This document shows, one piece after another, positions 45,313 to 55,274 of a DNA stretch of 64,000 nucleotides (position 1 is the first letter of the stretch; each line of letters begins with the position of its first letter). The stretch spans positions 17,271 to 81,270 of the forward strand of contig CAZQMV010000011.1 in NCBI GenBank assembly GCA_964594635.1, written 5' to 3'. The notes below the pieces were generated by a model. It ran no database searches and was not told the DNA's origin. It was given only the letters and a program-made list of their open reading frames with translations. This DNA comes from Berkiella sp964594635. Its GTDB lineage: Bacteria > Pseudomonadota > Gammaproteobacteria > Berkiellales > Berkiellaceae. A program made the translations under genes and the position numbers.

Positions 45313-46227
45313 CTACGACAATTCGATTTCGATTTCTTTCTTGTTTTCAATCATCACAATTTCCATCATCTTTTGCGCCATCCACAATAAGGTGACAGAG
45401 CCATAGCAGCCCATCAGCATTTCAATGGTCAAGTAACGGCCAATAATCGAAATTTTAACGAGTAGCATTAAGGTCATAAAACCGGTAAGCACGGGAAAAC
45501 TGTGTGTCGGTTTTAAAAACAGTTTGCCAGAGAAAAAGATCATGGTGCCTTGTAAGGTATACAGAAATAAGCGATCCAAATAAAATGGTACGTCGCCTTT
45601 AAAAAATTGAAAAATGGGCAACACGCCTTCTAGGAGTTGTTGCGGATGCAACGTGGGAATGCAAGGGTAGATTTGGTAGCACGCAAATCCAAGCCAAGTC
45701 AGGATACCTAAAAAGGGCCACAAATTTTGTCGATTGCCAACATCAATGCTATTGCTAACTTGGCGAAGCATATGAGGATAATAGCGCATAAAAAGAGTTG
45801 CCATGCTAGCGCCCCAAAATCCACTTATCACATTTAAGGTGATGTCTAGTAGAGAGGGGATGCGCACTGGGTTAAATGTTTGTAGCAATTCAACGGTTAA
45901 GCTAATGCAAAATGAAGCCAGAGTAGGGATCAGTAAAATCATTCTGGATGATAATTTTTTCTGCCATAAAAGACTGCCCAGAAATAAACCAAAGGGAAAG
46001 AACAGCAGTAAATTTTGTACGATGTCGAACAAGAAAATATGATCAAGCCAGTCATAGAAAAGGATCGTGAAGGTGGGACGTACCGGTACTCGCCAATCGT
46101 GAAACGGGAACAACGCGCCATAAAATATGAAAGCTGTAAATAAAACGAATAAAATAGCCAAAGGTGATTTAGGGTATGAGTCCGTAAATTGTGAATCAGA
46201 GTTGTGAACACTTTGTGCTTTCTTCAT
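45313..46227 (-). CDS. VanZ-like family membrane protein
   Basis: A 304-residue membrane protein with about eight hydrophobic segments. The VanZ pattern is seen near residues 60-150: FDIVQNLLLFFPFGLFLG, then SLTVELLQTFNP followed by SLLDITLNVISGFWGA. VanZ itself confers low-level teicoplanin resistance in enterococci, but most bacterial relatives have no proven function. Divergent from putP. Confidence 0.85.
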   Translation of the reverse strand: MKKAQSVHNSDSQFTDSYPKSPLAILFVLFTAFIFYGALFPFHDWRVPVRPTFTILFYDWLDHIFLFDIVQNLLLFFPFGLFLGSLLWQKKLSSRMILLIPTLASFCISLTVELLQTFNPVRIPSLLDITLNVISGFWGASMATLFMRYYPHMLRQVSNSIDVGNRQNLWPFLGILTWLGFACYQIYPCIPTLHPQQLLEGVLPIFQFFKGDVPFYLDRLFLYTLQGTMIFFSGKLFLKPTHSFPVLTGFMTLMLLVKISIIGRYLTIEMLMGCYGSVTLLWMAQKMMEIVMIENKKEIEIELS

Positions 46228-46332
46228 GACGTTCCTAGCTAGATGCCTTCATCTTCCCTATAATGGACTGCGGACTGAGCGGCTATAATGCCAGTTCTTA
46301 TTAAAAATGCAACAAAAACATGAAGTTATGAT

Positions 46333-47808
46333 ATGAATTATGCAACAACGATAATTGCCTTTATTGGCTACTTACTTATTGTGGTAACTATCGCGCTGGT
46401 CGCGTATAGGATCACCCGTAATCTTTCTGACTTTGTACTTGGCGGCCGTCAACTCGGTGGCCCTGTCGCAGCCTTAAGTGCAGGCGCTTCAGACATGAGT
46501 GCGTGGTTATTACTGGGGTTACCAGGAGCCGTATTTGTGTTGGGTTTAAACCAAATATGGTTGCCCATGGGGTTGACCCTGGGTGCGTATTTGAGTTGGC
46601 GATTTTTAGCCAAGCCTTTACGTGTCTTCTCTGAGATAGCCAACGACTCTCTTACTGTACCGGCCTTTTTAGATAATCGTTTCTTTGATAGAAGCGGCAT
46701 CATTCGCGTTTCATTAGCGTTGGTAACATTATTTTTCTTCGCGTTCTATACGGCTTCTGGTTTGGTCGGCGCTGCAATGTTGCTTGAACGGTTTTCGTTG
46801 TCTTATGAGCAAGCCTTGTTGCTAGGCACCACTATTATCGTTGCTTATACCTTTATTGGTGGATTCTTGGCCGTGAGCTGGACCGATTTTTTTCAAGGGA
46901 CACTCATGTTCATTTGTATACTGTTGGTGCCCTTTGTTGCAACCCATGAAATGGGTGGGTGGCATAAACTCATGGGCATCGTCGCTTCATTTGGTGAGCA
47001 TCGGTTAGATCCCTTTACGGGCTTTAGTACCATGTTGATTGTCAATTTAATGGCATGGGGATTAGGCTATTTTGGTACGCCCCATATTTTAGTGCGCTTT
47101 ATGGCCGTGCGTACCACCAATGACATCCCAATTGCTAGAAGGATCTGTATCTCTTGGATGAGTTTGTCGATGTTAGGTGCGGTACTAACAGGCTTCGTGG
47201 GAATTGCTTACTTCTCAGAAAATAACATTGATCCTGAATCGATTTTTATTTTATTTTCTCAACGCTTGTTTTCACCTTGGTTGGCAGGTATTTTGTTTGC
47301 CGCTATTTTGTCGTCGATCATGTGTGCTGTCGATTCGCAAATGCTGGCTTCAACGAGTGCCCTTACTGAAGATATTTATCATCGGATCTTTCGCAAGAAA
47401 GCCAGCCAAAAAGAATTGGTTTGGATCGGGCGCCTCGGCATTGTATTGATCGCCATAGTGGCAGTGCTAATGGCAGTACACCCAGATAGCAGCGTGATCA
47501 AGCTGGTTGCCTTTGCTTGGGCAGGTCTTGGTGCTTCATTCGGCCCATCGGTGATTGGTGCTCTTTATTGGCGGCGCATGACAAGAAGAGGGGCGATTTG
47601 TGGCATTCTCCTGGGATCGCTCACGGTGATCTTATGGAAACTTTCCCCAACTCGCACAGGCATTTTTGAACTATATGAAATTATTCCGGGTTTTTGCTTT
47701 GGAGCATTTGGGGTCATTGTTGGCAGCTTGTTAGACAAGAAGCCATCTCATGAAATCACCGAACAGTTTGATAAAGCATGGCAGTTAATTAAAAATACGG
47801 GTGACTGA
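46333..47808 (+). CDS. putP: Sodium/proline symporter
   Basis: A 491-residue SSS-family transporter with about 13 membrane helices. DFVLGGRQLGGPVAALSAGASDMSAWLL at the start of the protein (helix 2 region) and the sodium-site Ser region SSIMCAVDSQML fit PutP. It imports proline with Na+ in front of putA, from which it is separated by two bases, so the pair forms a proline-use operon. Confidence 0.95.
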   Translation: MNYATTIIAFIGYLLIVVTIALVAYRITRNLSDFVLGGRQLGGPVAALSAGASDMSAWLLLGLPGAVFVLGLNQIWLPMGLTLGAYLSWRFLAKPLRVFSEIANDSLTVPAFLDNRFFDRSGIIRVSLALVTLFFFAFYTASGLVGAAMLLERFSLSYEQALLLGTTIIVAYTFIGGFLAVSWTDFFQGTLMFICILLVPFVATHEMGGWHKLMGIVASFGEHRLDPFTGFSTMLIVNLMAWGLGYFGTPHILVRFMAVRTTNDIPIARRICISWMSLSMLGAVLTGFVGIAYFSENNIDPESIFILFSQRLFSPWLAGILFAAILSSIMCAVDSQMLASTSALTEDIYHRIFRKKASQKELVWIGRLGIVLIAIVAVLMAVHPDSSVIKLVAFAWAGLGASFGPSVIGALYWRRMTRRGAICGILLGSLTVILWKLSPTRTGIFELYEIIPGFCFGAFGVIVGSLLDKKPSHEITEQFDKAWQLIKNTGD

Positions 47809-47810
47809 AG

Positions 47811-50800
47811 ATGATTGAAGTAAATAAAGCATTTCATGCTATTGATAACCGTTATCGGATGGATGAAACGGCCTGTGTTCAAGAACTGTTAAAAGAAGCA
47901 TCCTTATCAACAGAGCTTTTTAGCGCGGTACAAACTAAAGCGCGGGTTCTTGTTGAGCGAGTCAGAGAAAAGCGTCTATCGCAAAGCGGTATTGATGCCT
48001 TTATGTTTCAATATGATTTATCCAGCGAAGAAGGGATCGCCCTAATGTGCTTAGCAGAAGCACTGCTTCGGATCCCCGATAAAGAAACAATTGATAGCTT
48101 AATTCGCGATAAGTTAGCGCAAGGTGATTGGCAAGCCCATGCAGGCAAAAGCCACTCTTTATTTGTGAATGCGGCAACGTGGGCTTTGATGCTAACGGGG
48201 AAAATCATCGATGTACCACCCAAACACAAACGTGAAGATCACGAAAATACCTTAACCATGGCCCTAAAACGCTTAACCAGTTTTGGCGGTGAGCCGATTG
48301 TTCGCCAAGCCATTAATCAATCGATGAAAATTTTAGGTCGGCAATTTGTGATGGGACGCACCATCAAAGGCGCTTTGAAACGCTGCCGCAAAAAAGAAGA
48401 AAAAGGCTATCGTTATTCTTTTGATATGTTAGGTGAGGCCGCCTACACTCAAGCGGATGCCGAAAAATACTTTGAAGCATATCAAAAAGCGATCAATGCA
48501 GTGGGTGCGGCCAGTAATGGTCGTGGTCCCATTAATGGACCTGGCATATCAGTAAAATTATCGGCTTTACATCCCCGTTTTACGATTGCTAAACGTGAAC
48601 GCTTACATGCAGAATTATTGCCGAAATTAAAAAAGCTGGTGGTACTGGCAAAAGCGGCTGATATTGGGTTAACCATTGATGCTGAAGAAGCGCACACGCT
48701 GATGATTTCGCTGGAGTTAATTGCTGAGGTAATGGATAGCGGTATTATCGGTGAGTGGCAAGGCTTTGGTCTTGCCGTACAAGCCTATCAAAAACGGGCG
48801 CCAGTCGTTTTAGATTGGTTAATTGCGATTGCAAGAAGTACCAATCAGCGCTTAATGATCCGCCTAGTGAAAGGTGCCTATTGGGATACCGAAATTAAGC
48901 TCTCTCAAGTGCAGGGCTTAGAGGGGTATCCCGTGTTTACGCGCAAAGTCACCACTGATGTGAATTATATTGCTTGCGCTAAGCGTTTATTAAAGGCATC
49001 CGACGTCATTTATCCGCAATTTGCCACTCACAACGCATTGTCGCTTTCTGTTGTTTATGAATTAGCGAAAGAATATGGCGTCACCGATTATGAGTTTCAA
49101 TGTCTGCATGGGATGGGCGATGCACTCTATGATGAAATCGTCATGGATCCCAGCGGTAAACCCTGTCGCGTGTATGCACCCGTGGGGACGCATGAAGAGT
49201 TGCTTGCTTATTTAGTACGACGCTTGCTAGAAAATGGTGCCAATAGCTCTTTTGTGAATCGCATTATCGATGAAAAAATGCCCATTGAAGACATGATAGC
49301 CAATCCGGTTGAAAAATTGGCCGCTTTGGTTTTAAAACCTCACCCCGGCATTCCCTTACCAGCCGATTTATTTCAACCGTTGCGTGCCAATTCAAGAGGG
49401 TTAGATTTAAGCCGAGAGTCCTGTTATATGCCGGTGTTATCACAAATAACAGCTAATCGTAGCATGACCTATCAAGCTAAACCGACCACCATGGTGCCAG
49501 GCAATGCGCGTGAAAAAAGCGAACGCTATTCGCCAATCGATCGAACGCATCATTTAGGTCAAGTCACTTTAGCATCGACAGGCGATGTGCAAGAATCCCT
49601 TAAAGTCGCCGTACAAGCTTTACCAAAATGGCAAGCATTGGAAGCCAATAAACGGGCACACTGTTTAGAAAAAATGGCCGCGTTATTAGAAAAGCATGCA
49701 GTGAGCTTTTATAGTTTACTGATGTATGAGGGCGGTAAAACCCTAGATGACGCAGTGAGTGAAGTGCGAGAAGCCATCGATTTTTGCTATTACTACGCAC
49801 TCCAAGCCAAACTGCATTTTCAAGAACCCCAAACCTTAGTAGGTCCAACCGGTGAATTAAATCAAATCAGTTTACATGGCCGTGGCGTGATTGCTTGTGT
49901 CAGCCCTTGGAATTTTCCGTTAGCTATCTTTTTAGGACAAGTCACAGCGGCATTGGCTGCCGGTAACTGTGTTATTGCAAAACCGGCAAGCCAAACCGCA
50001 TTGATTGGGGCAAAAGCGGTTAAATTATTACATGAAGCTGGAATACCGAAAGAAGTGGTGCAATTGTTGCCAGGTAGTGGCGCAATTGTGGGCAATGCCT
50101 TAATTAATGATCCGCGTGTTGCTGGGGTTGTATTTACCGGCTCTACCGAAACCGCTTGGAATATTAATCAACAGCTCGCAGCACGCAAAGGTCCTATTGT
50201 GCCCTTTATCGCTGAAACCGGTGGTCAAAATGCCATGATAGTAGATTCCAGTGCTCTGGCAGAACAAGTGACCGCAGATGTTATCACTTCAGCTTTTAGA
50301 AGTGCAGGTCAACGTTGCTCGGCGCTGCGTGTGTTATTTGTGCAAGAAGAAGTGGCCGATAAAATTCTCACGATGATCCAAGGCGCTATGGCTGAATTAA
50401 CGGTTGGCAATCCTATACACTTATCAACGGATGTGGGACCTGTGATTGATGAGTCGGCACAAAAGCAGTTACTTGCGCATAGTCTTAAAATGAAAGACAA
50501 CGTTAAAGCCAAATTGTTGATGGAAGTCAAACTGGATCCCGCCTGTGAAAAGGGTTCTTTTTTGGCGCCACGACTTTTTGAGATCCCAAGCCTAGATATG
50601 TTAACCGAAGAAGTGTTTGGTCCTATTTTGCATGTGGTTCGTTATAAACGACATGAGTTAGATGAGGTCATTGCGCAAATTAACCGTACAGGCTTTGGGC
50701 TCACCATGGGGATCCATAGCCGTATTAATGAAAACATCGACTACATTCGTGAGCGAGTTCGTGTGGGTAACCTTTATGTGAATCGTAATATGATTGGTGC

Positions 50801-50960
50801 CGTGGTTGGCGTGCAGCCCTTTGGTGGTGAAGGGTTATCTGGCACAGGTCCCAAAGCGGGTGGCCCACATTATCTACAACGTCTAGCAACTGAGCGCACC
50901 ATTTCAGTGAATACCACCGCATCAGGAGGCAATGCTTCCCTGATGTCTTTGTCTGAATAA
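47811..50960 (+). CDS. putA: Bifunctional proline dehydrogenase / delta-1-pyrroline-5-carboxylate dehydrogenase
   Basis: A 1049-residue enzyme that oxidises proline to glutamate. The FAD-dependent PRODH barrel shows GPGISVKLSALHPRF and RLVKGAYWDTEIK; the ALDH domain shows NFPLAIFLGQ, catalytic Glu in AETGGQNAMI and Cys in SAGQRCSALR. It lacks the N-terminal ribbon-helix-helix of E. coli PutA and stops after the ALDH core, so it should not repress its own operon. It would supply carbon, nitrogen and reducing power, useful in an amino-acid-rich host. Confidence 0.97.
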   Translation: MIEVNKAFHAIDNRYRMDETACVQELLKEASLSTELFSAVQTKARVLVERVREKRLSQSGIDAFMFQYDLSSEEGIALMCLAEALLRIPDKETIDSLIRDKLAQGDWQAHAGKSHSLFVNAATWALMLTGKIIDVPPKHKREDHENTLTMALKRLTSFGGEPIVRQAINQSMKILGRQFVMGRTIKGALKRCRKKEEKGYRYSFDMLGEAAYTQADAEKYFEAYQKAINAVGAASNGRGPINGPGISVKLSALHPRFTIAKRERLHAELLPKLKKLVVLAKAADIGLTIDAEEAHTLMISLELIAEVMDSGIIGEWQGFGLAVQAYQKRAPVVLDWLIAIARSTNQRLMIRLVKGAYWDTEIKLSQVQGLEGYPVFTRKVTTDVNYIACAKRLLKASDVIYPQFATHNALSLSVVYELAKEYGVTDYEFQCLHGMGDALYDEIVMDPSGKPCRVYAPVGTHEELLAYLVRRLLENGANSSFVNRIIDEKMPIEDMIANPVEKLAALVLKPHPGIPLPADLFQPLRANSRGLDLSRESCYMPVLSQITANRSMTYQAKPTTMVPGNAREKSERYSPIDRTHHLGQVTLASTGDVQESLKVAVQALPKWQALEANKRAHCLEKMAALLEKHAVSFYSLLMYEGGKTLDDAVSEVREAIDFCYYYALQAKLHFQEPQTLVGPTGELNQISLHGRGVIACVSPWNFPLAIFLGQVTAALAAGNCVIAKPASQTALIGAKAVKLLHEAGIPKEVVQLLPGSGAIVGNALINDPRVAGVVFTGSTETAWNINQQLAARKGPIVPFIAETGGQNAMIVDSSALAEQVTADVITSAFRSAGQRCSALRVLFVQEEVADKILTMIQGAMAELTVGNPIHLSTDVGPVIDESAQKQLLAHSLKMKDNVKAKLLMEVKLDPACEKGSFLAPRLFEIPSLDMLTEEVFGPILHVVRYKRHELDEVIAQINRTGFGLTMGIHSRINENIDYIRERVRVGNLYVNRNMIGAVVGVQPFGGEGLSGTGPKAGGPHYLQRLATERTISVNTTASGGNASLMSLSE

Positions 50961-50976
50961 CTTTCTTTATATATAG

Positions 50977-50997
50977 GGGGCGACAGCCTTTCGCCCC
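50977..50997. terminator. Hairpin after putA
   Basis: GGGGCGA (50977-50983) pairs with TCGCCCC (50991-50997), 17 bases after the putA stop. A T9 run lies further on (about 51011-51019), so termination may be inefficient or the hairpin may mainly protect the 3' end. Confidence 0.55.
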
Positions 50998-51221
50998 TTC
51001 CAAAAACCGCATTTTTTTTTCTGACCTATTGTACCTTTGGTACATATCATAAGTTATTTGGATTGGTTAATATCAAATATAGATCTCGCAACATCGTGCG
51101 CGATTACTTGTATTAGCACGTAAAGACAAGAAAAAAAGGAACTTATAAAAACGACAGGAGTCCACCCAATAGGCCCGTAAAAATAATAGTAAAGCGGGCA
51201 TGACAAAAGCTGGGGGCGAAC
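50998..51221. other. Leader region of the cysteine-rich secreted protein
   Basis: 224 bp before the 51222 gene. It contains the inverted repeat TGTACC-TTT-GGTACA at 51030-51044, a possible operator. No small ORF stands out. Confidence 0.4.
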
Positions 51222-54200
51222 ATGTTAAAGAATAATAACGATGAAGACAACAGCAATGATCTTCATTTGGCAGATCATGATTACCGACACTTGAACCTGC
51301 CTAAACATGAAAACGTATCCATCAAAGAAGTGATCTCCCAGTTACAACAGAGTAGTTCGCAGCAGGCCAGTGAGGATCAAGCCTCGTTGTATCCTTTTCA
51401 TATTAATTTGGCAGAAGCGGACACAGCCAATGCGGCACCCGCAGAAGATACGCCACCTGCTGATCAAGCCGAAGCTCAGCAAGCAGCTGAAGATGCCGTG
51501 GTTGAAGACGAAGAACCGCTTGCTGAAGATCCGGGTGTGATGCTTTTACCGGATACGATTAATGAAGTGGTTAGAATGGAGTCTACTCAAGAAGGTCAAC
51601 AGATCAAGCTTCCGGTAGATGATGATGGTTCACAAGAGTTGTATCGAATTCATCATACCAATGAAGGGGGTGTGGATGATCAACCACGCGATTTAGGGAT
51701 ACCTCCTGTTGATTATCCTTTACCAAAAACCTATACCACACTGGTTGATCCTGAAGAAGTTTTAAGAAGCGCCAGGAGACAGGGCGGTGAACTCAATCAA
51801 ACAAGAACCGACCCTGACCCTGACTGTTGCTCATCAATCGTTGAAATCAAAATCACTTCAAAATTACTGTATTTAGGTGATTATAATTGTGGTTGCCAGG
51901 GGGGAGATGAACTTACCCTAGGCGTTGCAGCATTTAGCAGTAATTATGGTTGGGACAGTGGTAGTGGTTGCGGCTGTGATTGTGGACCTTATAACCCACC
52001 AGCACCACCAACACCCAATTACATAATCGTATTTAATAGTTGCGATGGCCAACAATGGTTAGATATCACCATTTGCAATATTGACGTAGGATATGGTCAG
52101 ACACAGCTCAGCAGTTACAGCAGCTATGATAGCTGTGGTTGCGGTGGTTATGAATCGAGTTATCAGCTGGATGGTTGCTGCACCACATATCGTATCGACA
52201 TTCCCGCTGAATTTGGTTTAGATTGTGATTGTCCTATTGTAAGTATACAAACCGATCAAGTTTATATTAGCAGCATATGGGATCTTTATTATGGAGATAC
52301 TCATCTTATTGATTGCCACGGCAATTGCTATGAATTTACTGGTCCGTCAAGCGCGCGCTTCGCTACTTTGGAATATGACAGTAGCGTTTCAACTTCCTTT
52401 AGCATAGAACCTTGTGAATGTTATGGATACGTTGATATAGGGTTAGTCAATCAAGATTGTGAGGGTGGTACATCATCAGGAAGTTATTATTTTGATCAAG
52501 GTTATAACTTTAATTTTGCCTTTATAAGTGGCGGTGGTTCCGATGTTGAAAGCATTTTAGAATTCACATTTTACAATAGTGCGCAATCAGGCAGTTCTGA
52601 ATACATTTCAATTGAATTACCTGCTGGTATGAACTGTCTTTGCCCAATAGAAGAGCTTATTTTTAATCAAAATGCTTTTCACAATTATGTCAATAGTGTT
52701 TCAGATGGCAGTTCTGCACTAACCGCCACAAAAGTCTTAAGCTTCTTTAGCGAAAATGGCTTCTTTGAAGATTGCCATGACCAAGGTTATAGCCTTGTTA
52801 ATAACGACGGCAGTTATAGTTTACAAGCAGGCGACGTTAGTCGTACCGAATTGAATGTGAGCTTCAGCTGCGATTTGGTCGATCGATTTTATAATTGGAC
52901 TAACAATGTAGCATATGGCTCGTTTGATCCCTTCCAATTCTTTACCGATAATGTGCAGTTTTCGCAGGTTAGTTTTAACAACACTTCATTTATTGAGGTG
53001 AATTACCTTGGCATTGGTTCCGATCTAGGGAATGGTTATTATAACACCTATGAACAAACTCTTCGCATCAGTTTACCTGAAGGATTCTGTATTGATGATT
53101 TCAATGAAATGGTTATTGATCCCAAAATGCTCTATGAAGCCTATCAAGACAGTTGTTATCAATATGGCTATGATTTGGAATATGCGCTCTATAGTTTGCT
53201 GGATAATTATGGGCTTCATGTTGTTAATACCAAGACCGGTGCGGAGTATGAAGTTAATTGGAGCAGTTGCAGTTATTCATACGAACTGGCACCCGCTAGC
53301 TGCGAAGAAGCCATAGTGGGATGCACTGATTGCACAGAAACGCCTATTTATGTCAGCTTTACCGATGGCTCTTGCTGTGCTTGTTACCCAAGCGACTCTA
53401 TCGATTACTTTAAGGCATCTTACTTCCAAAGCTTATTTAATCTAGAATATGTTAATTGCAATGGTGCAAGCTTTATTGAATTTACTTACTACTACAATAA
53501 TAGTGATGAAAGTTGTCAATACAATTCCTTCCCCGTTTGTGAAGAGACTATTCGGATTAGTGTGCCTGAAACACTCTGTGGTTATGGTTGTGATGATGGT
53601 TCAGGTTCAATAAGCTACGATATTTCTGGCATTTTGCCGAATAACGATGACTATGGTAGTTTAATCAGTAGTCTACTGATCAAAGAAGGTTACTTTAGTT
53701 ATGACTTCATCAACAGCTTCTTTGACCCTAATTTCAGTGATAGTTACGGTAATATTGATTACAATATCCCAAGTACTTGGGGTCAGGAATTCTTGGCTTA
53801 TTTAATGGATACTCACAGTCAATTTACCACCAGTAATGGCATTCGCTACGAACTGGTAAATAATGGCAGCGAGTATGTGCTTGATTTAGCGTTTGATCCA
53901 CAAGTGTTACATACAACAACTGGTATGAGCGGCATCTATGAGACTACCTTTTTGATTGTAGATTACGGTGATAATTGCTCTGATGGTGGCGCATTCCTGT
54001 TGGGTTTAGGTGATCAAGACGGTATTCTAGGCAATGAGCTGTATGAAGGATATAAACTTTTCTTACCTGATAATTATAATTGTAATGATGTTCAGATAGA
54101 TCTCTGCAGCTTAAATGTAAACGCTGATGGATTCTCATTCAATGTGACGGATACCTATGGTGACATATTTGAATTCAAATATGGAAACGACAGTGGTCAA

Positions 54201-54884
54201 TGGACTATCTGCCCTGAACAAGCAGCTGCTCCAGTCATTTTAGACTTAACGGGTCAAGGTATCGAATTAACCGATGCTGCTAATGGTGTTCAATATGATA
54301 TGAATAACGATGGTGTGAAAGATCAAACTGCCTGGATAGGTAGCGGCAATGGAATATTGGTCTACGATGCCGATCAAAATCATACCGTGACCAATGCCAG
54401 CGAATTTGTGTTAACTGACCATGTGCCTGGTGCTAAAACCGATTTAGAAGCATTACGCCTTGGTTTTGATAGTAATCATGACAATGTATTTGACCAAAAA
54501 GATGCGGCTTGGGATCTCTTTGGTATCTGGCAAGATGCGAATAAAGATGCCATTGTAGATAATGGTGAATACCATACGTTGGCACAACTGGGCATTGTGA
54601 GCATTGGTTTAATTGGCGAGGGAGAAGATCAAATGGTGAATGGTAACGTCATTCATGGATTGGCATCCTTTACATGGGCCGATGGTTCTACCGGAGTGGT
54701 GGCAGACGTATCGCTTCGTTATCAAGATGTGGTGCAAGATAGCAATAGCGTGGTTACCGATCCTTCGGTTTCTAACCCAACGGTTGCTGAACAAGAGCAC
54801 CAAGCGGTTGTTGCACAAAATGATCCTGTGGTTCAATCAACCCTTGATCAAATGGCACATCAAGCAGCGGTAGCGACAGCTTAG
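51222..54884 (+). CDS. Cysteine-rich, acidic repeat protein with Ca-binding C-terminus, probably type I-secreted
   Basis: A 1220-residue very acidic protein, not recognised as a whole. Residues 1-200 are Glu/Ala/Asp-rich without signal peptide. Residues about 205-1000 are Cys/Tyr/Ser/Asp-rich and hold five degenerate repeats; each contains a strand like YRIDIPAEF, SIELPAGMNC, LRISLPEGFC, IRISVPETLC, KLFLPDNYNC (starting near 323, 460, 613, 776, 943) followed by a C.C or C.D pair and, later, a YEL...N...Y.L strand. Residues about 1003-1160 form a Ca-binding domain (DMNNDGVKD, DSNHDNVFDQKD, DANKDAIVDNGE) like those at the ends of RTX-type secreted proteins. The tail is Ala/Gln-rich. Export through a type I system is inferred. 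The ATG follows GGGGGCG. Confidence 0.7.
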   Translation: MLKNNNDEDNSNDLHLADHDYRHLNLPKHENVSIKEVISQLQQSSSQQASEDQASLYPFHINLAEADTANAAPAEDTPPADQAEAQQAAEDAVVEDEEPLAEDPGVMLLPDTINEVVRMESTQEGQQIKLPVDDDGSQELYRIHHTNEGGVDDQPRDLGIPPVDYPLPKTYTTLVDPEEVLRSARRQGGELNQTRTDPDPDCCSSIVEIKITSKLLYLGDYNCGCQGGDELTLGVAAFSSNYGWDSGSGCGCDCGPYNPPAPPTPNYIIVFNSCDGQQWLDITICNIDVGYGQTQLSSYSSYDSCGCGGYESSYQLDGCCTTYRIDIPAEFGLDCDCPIVSIQTDQVYISSIWDLYYGDTHLIDCHGNCYEFTGPSSARFATLEYDSSVSTSFSIEPCECYGYVDIGLVNQDCEGGTSSGSYYFDQGYNFNFAFISGGGSDVESILEFTFYNSAQSGSSEYISIELPAGMNCLCPIEELIFNQNAFHNYVNSVSDGSSALTATKVLSFFSENGFFEDCHDQGYSLVNNDGSYSLQAGDVSRTELNVSFSCDLVDRFYNWTNNVAYGSFDPFQFFTDNVQFSQVSFNNTSFIEVNYLGIGSDLGNGYYNTYEQTLRISLPEGFCIDDFNEMVIDPKMLYEAYQDSCYQYGYDLEYALYSLLDNYGLHVVNTKTGAEYEVNWSSCSYSYELAPASCEEAIVGCTDCTETPIYVSFTDGSCCACYPSDSIDYFKASYFQSLFNLEYVNCNGASFIEFTYYYNNSDESCQYNSFPVCEETIRISVPETLCGYGCDDGSGSISYDISGILPNNDDYGSLISSLLIKEGYFSYDFINSFFDPNFSDSYGNIDYNIPSTWGQEFLAYLMDTHSQFTTSNGIRYELVNNGSEYVLDLAFDPQVLHTTTGMSGIYETTFLIVDYGDNCSDGGAFLLGLGDQDGILGNELYEGYKLFLPDNYNCNDVQIDLCSLNVNADGFSFNVTDTYGDIFEFKYGNDSGQWTICPEQAAAPVILDLTGQGIELTDAANGVQYDMNNDGVKDQTAWIGSGNGILVYDADQNHTVTNASEFVLTDHVPGAKTDLEALRLGFDSNHDNVFDQKDAAWDLFGIWQDANKDAIVDNGEYHTLAQLGIVSIGLIGEGEDQMVNGNVIHGLASFTWADGSTGVVADVSLRYQDVVQDSNSVVTDPSVSNPTVAEQEHQAVVAQNDPVVQSTLDQMAHQAAVATA

Positions 54885-54889
54885 AACAA

Positions 54890-54940
54890 TTCCCCCCACC
54901 CTAACCCTCCCCCGCGTAGCGGGAGAGGGTTAGGGTGGGG
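54890..54940. repeat. Near-perfect palindromic hairpin (REP-like or terminator)
   Basis: CCCCCACCCTAACCCTCCC followed by GCGTAGC and its reverse complement make a stem of about 22 bp closing after the cysteine-rich gene and before the convergent Rieske gene. A palindrome of this length and composition is typical of dispersed bacterial intergenic elements and can also terminate transcription in both directions. Confidence 0.65.
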
Positions 54941-54946
54941 GCAACA

Positions 54947-55255
54947 TTACACCTTAACTTGAATCACTCCCTCAATCACCCTCACCTCAAACACGGGTAA
55001 ATCCTCAAACGCAGGTGGTGTCATGACCGCACCTGTTCTAATACAAAATTTGGCACCGTGGAAGGGGCAGGTAATGATATCGCCTTGAAGGGGGCCATCG
55101 CTCAAGGGTAGGCCTTGATGCGTACAGCTGTCTTCAATGGCGTAATATTCGCCATCAAGATTAAACAGTGCAATGGGGTGTCCATTAATGACTTTGACAA
55201 TAGGGTGTGAAGATGTCAAAGCAGCTTCAGGTGTAAAATCAAACCATTCTGACAT
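54947..55255 (-). CDS. Rieske-type [2Fe-2S] ferredoxin
   Basis: A 102-residue small electron carrier. The Rieske ligands are seen as CTHQGLPL (C.H) and CPFHGAKF (C..H). Length fits the 'non-heme iron oxygenase ferredoxin subunit' proteins often attached to suf operons in gammaproteobacteria. It lies 19 bases after sufU on the same strand. It probably receives clusters from, or donates electrons within, the SUF machinery; no oxygenase is nearby. Confidence 0.9.
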   Translation of the reverse strand: MSEWFDFTPEAALTSSHPIVKVINGHPIALFNLDGEYYAIEDSCTHQGLPLSDGPLQGDIITCPFHGAKFCIRTGAVMTPPAFEDLPVFEVRVIEGVIQVKV

Positions 55256-55274
55256 GAAGTGTCCAAGTGTAAAT

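Noticed and set aside
45230..45330. Minus-strand reading IVVGGAIPWYTTQFGVN just past vanZ, resembling a second double-glycine peptide
   Set aside because: The frame has a stop shortly upstream, no ATG/GTG/TTG start, and overlaps the end of vanZ in another frame; no leader-like LS..EL motif precedes the GG.
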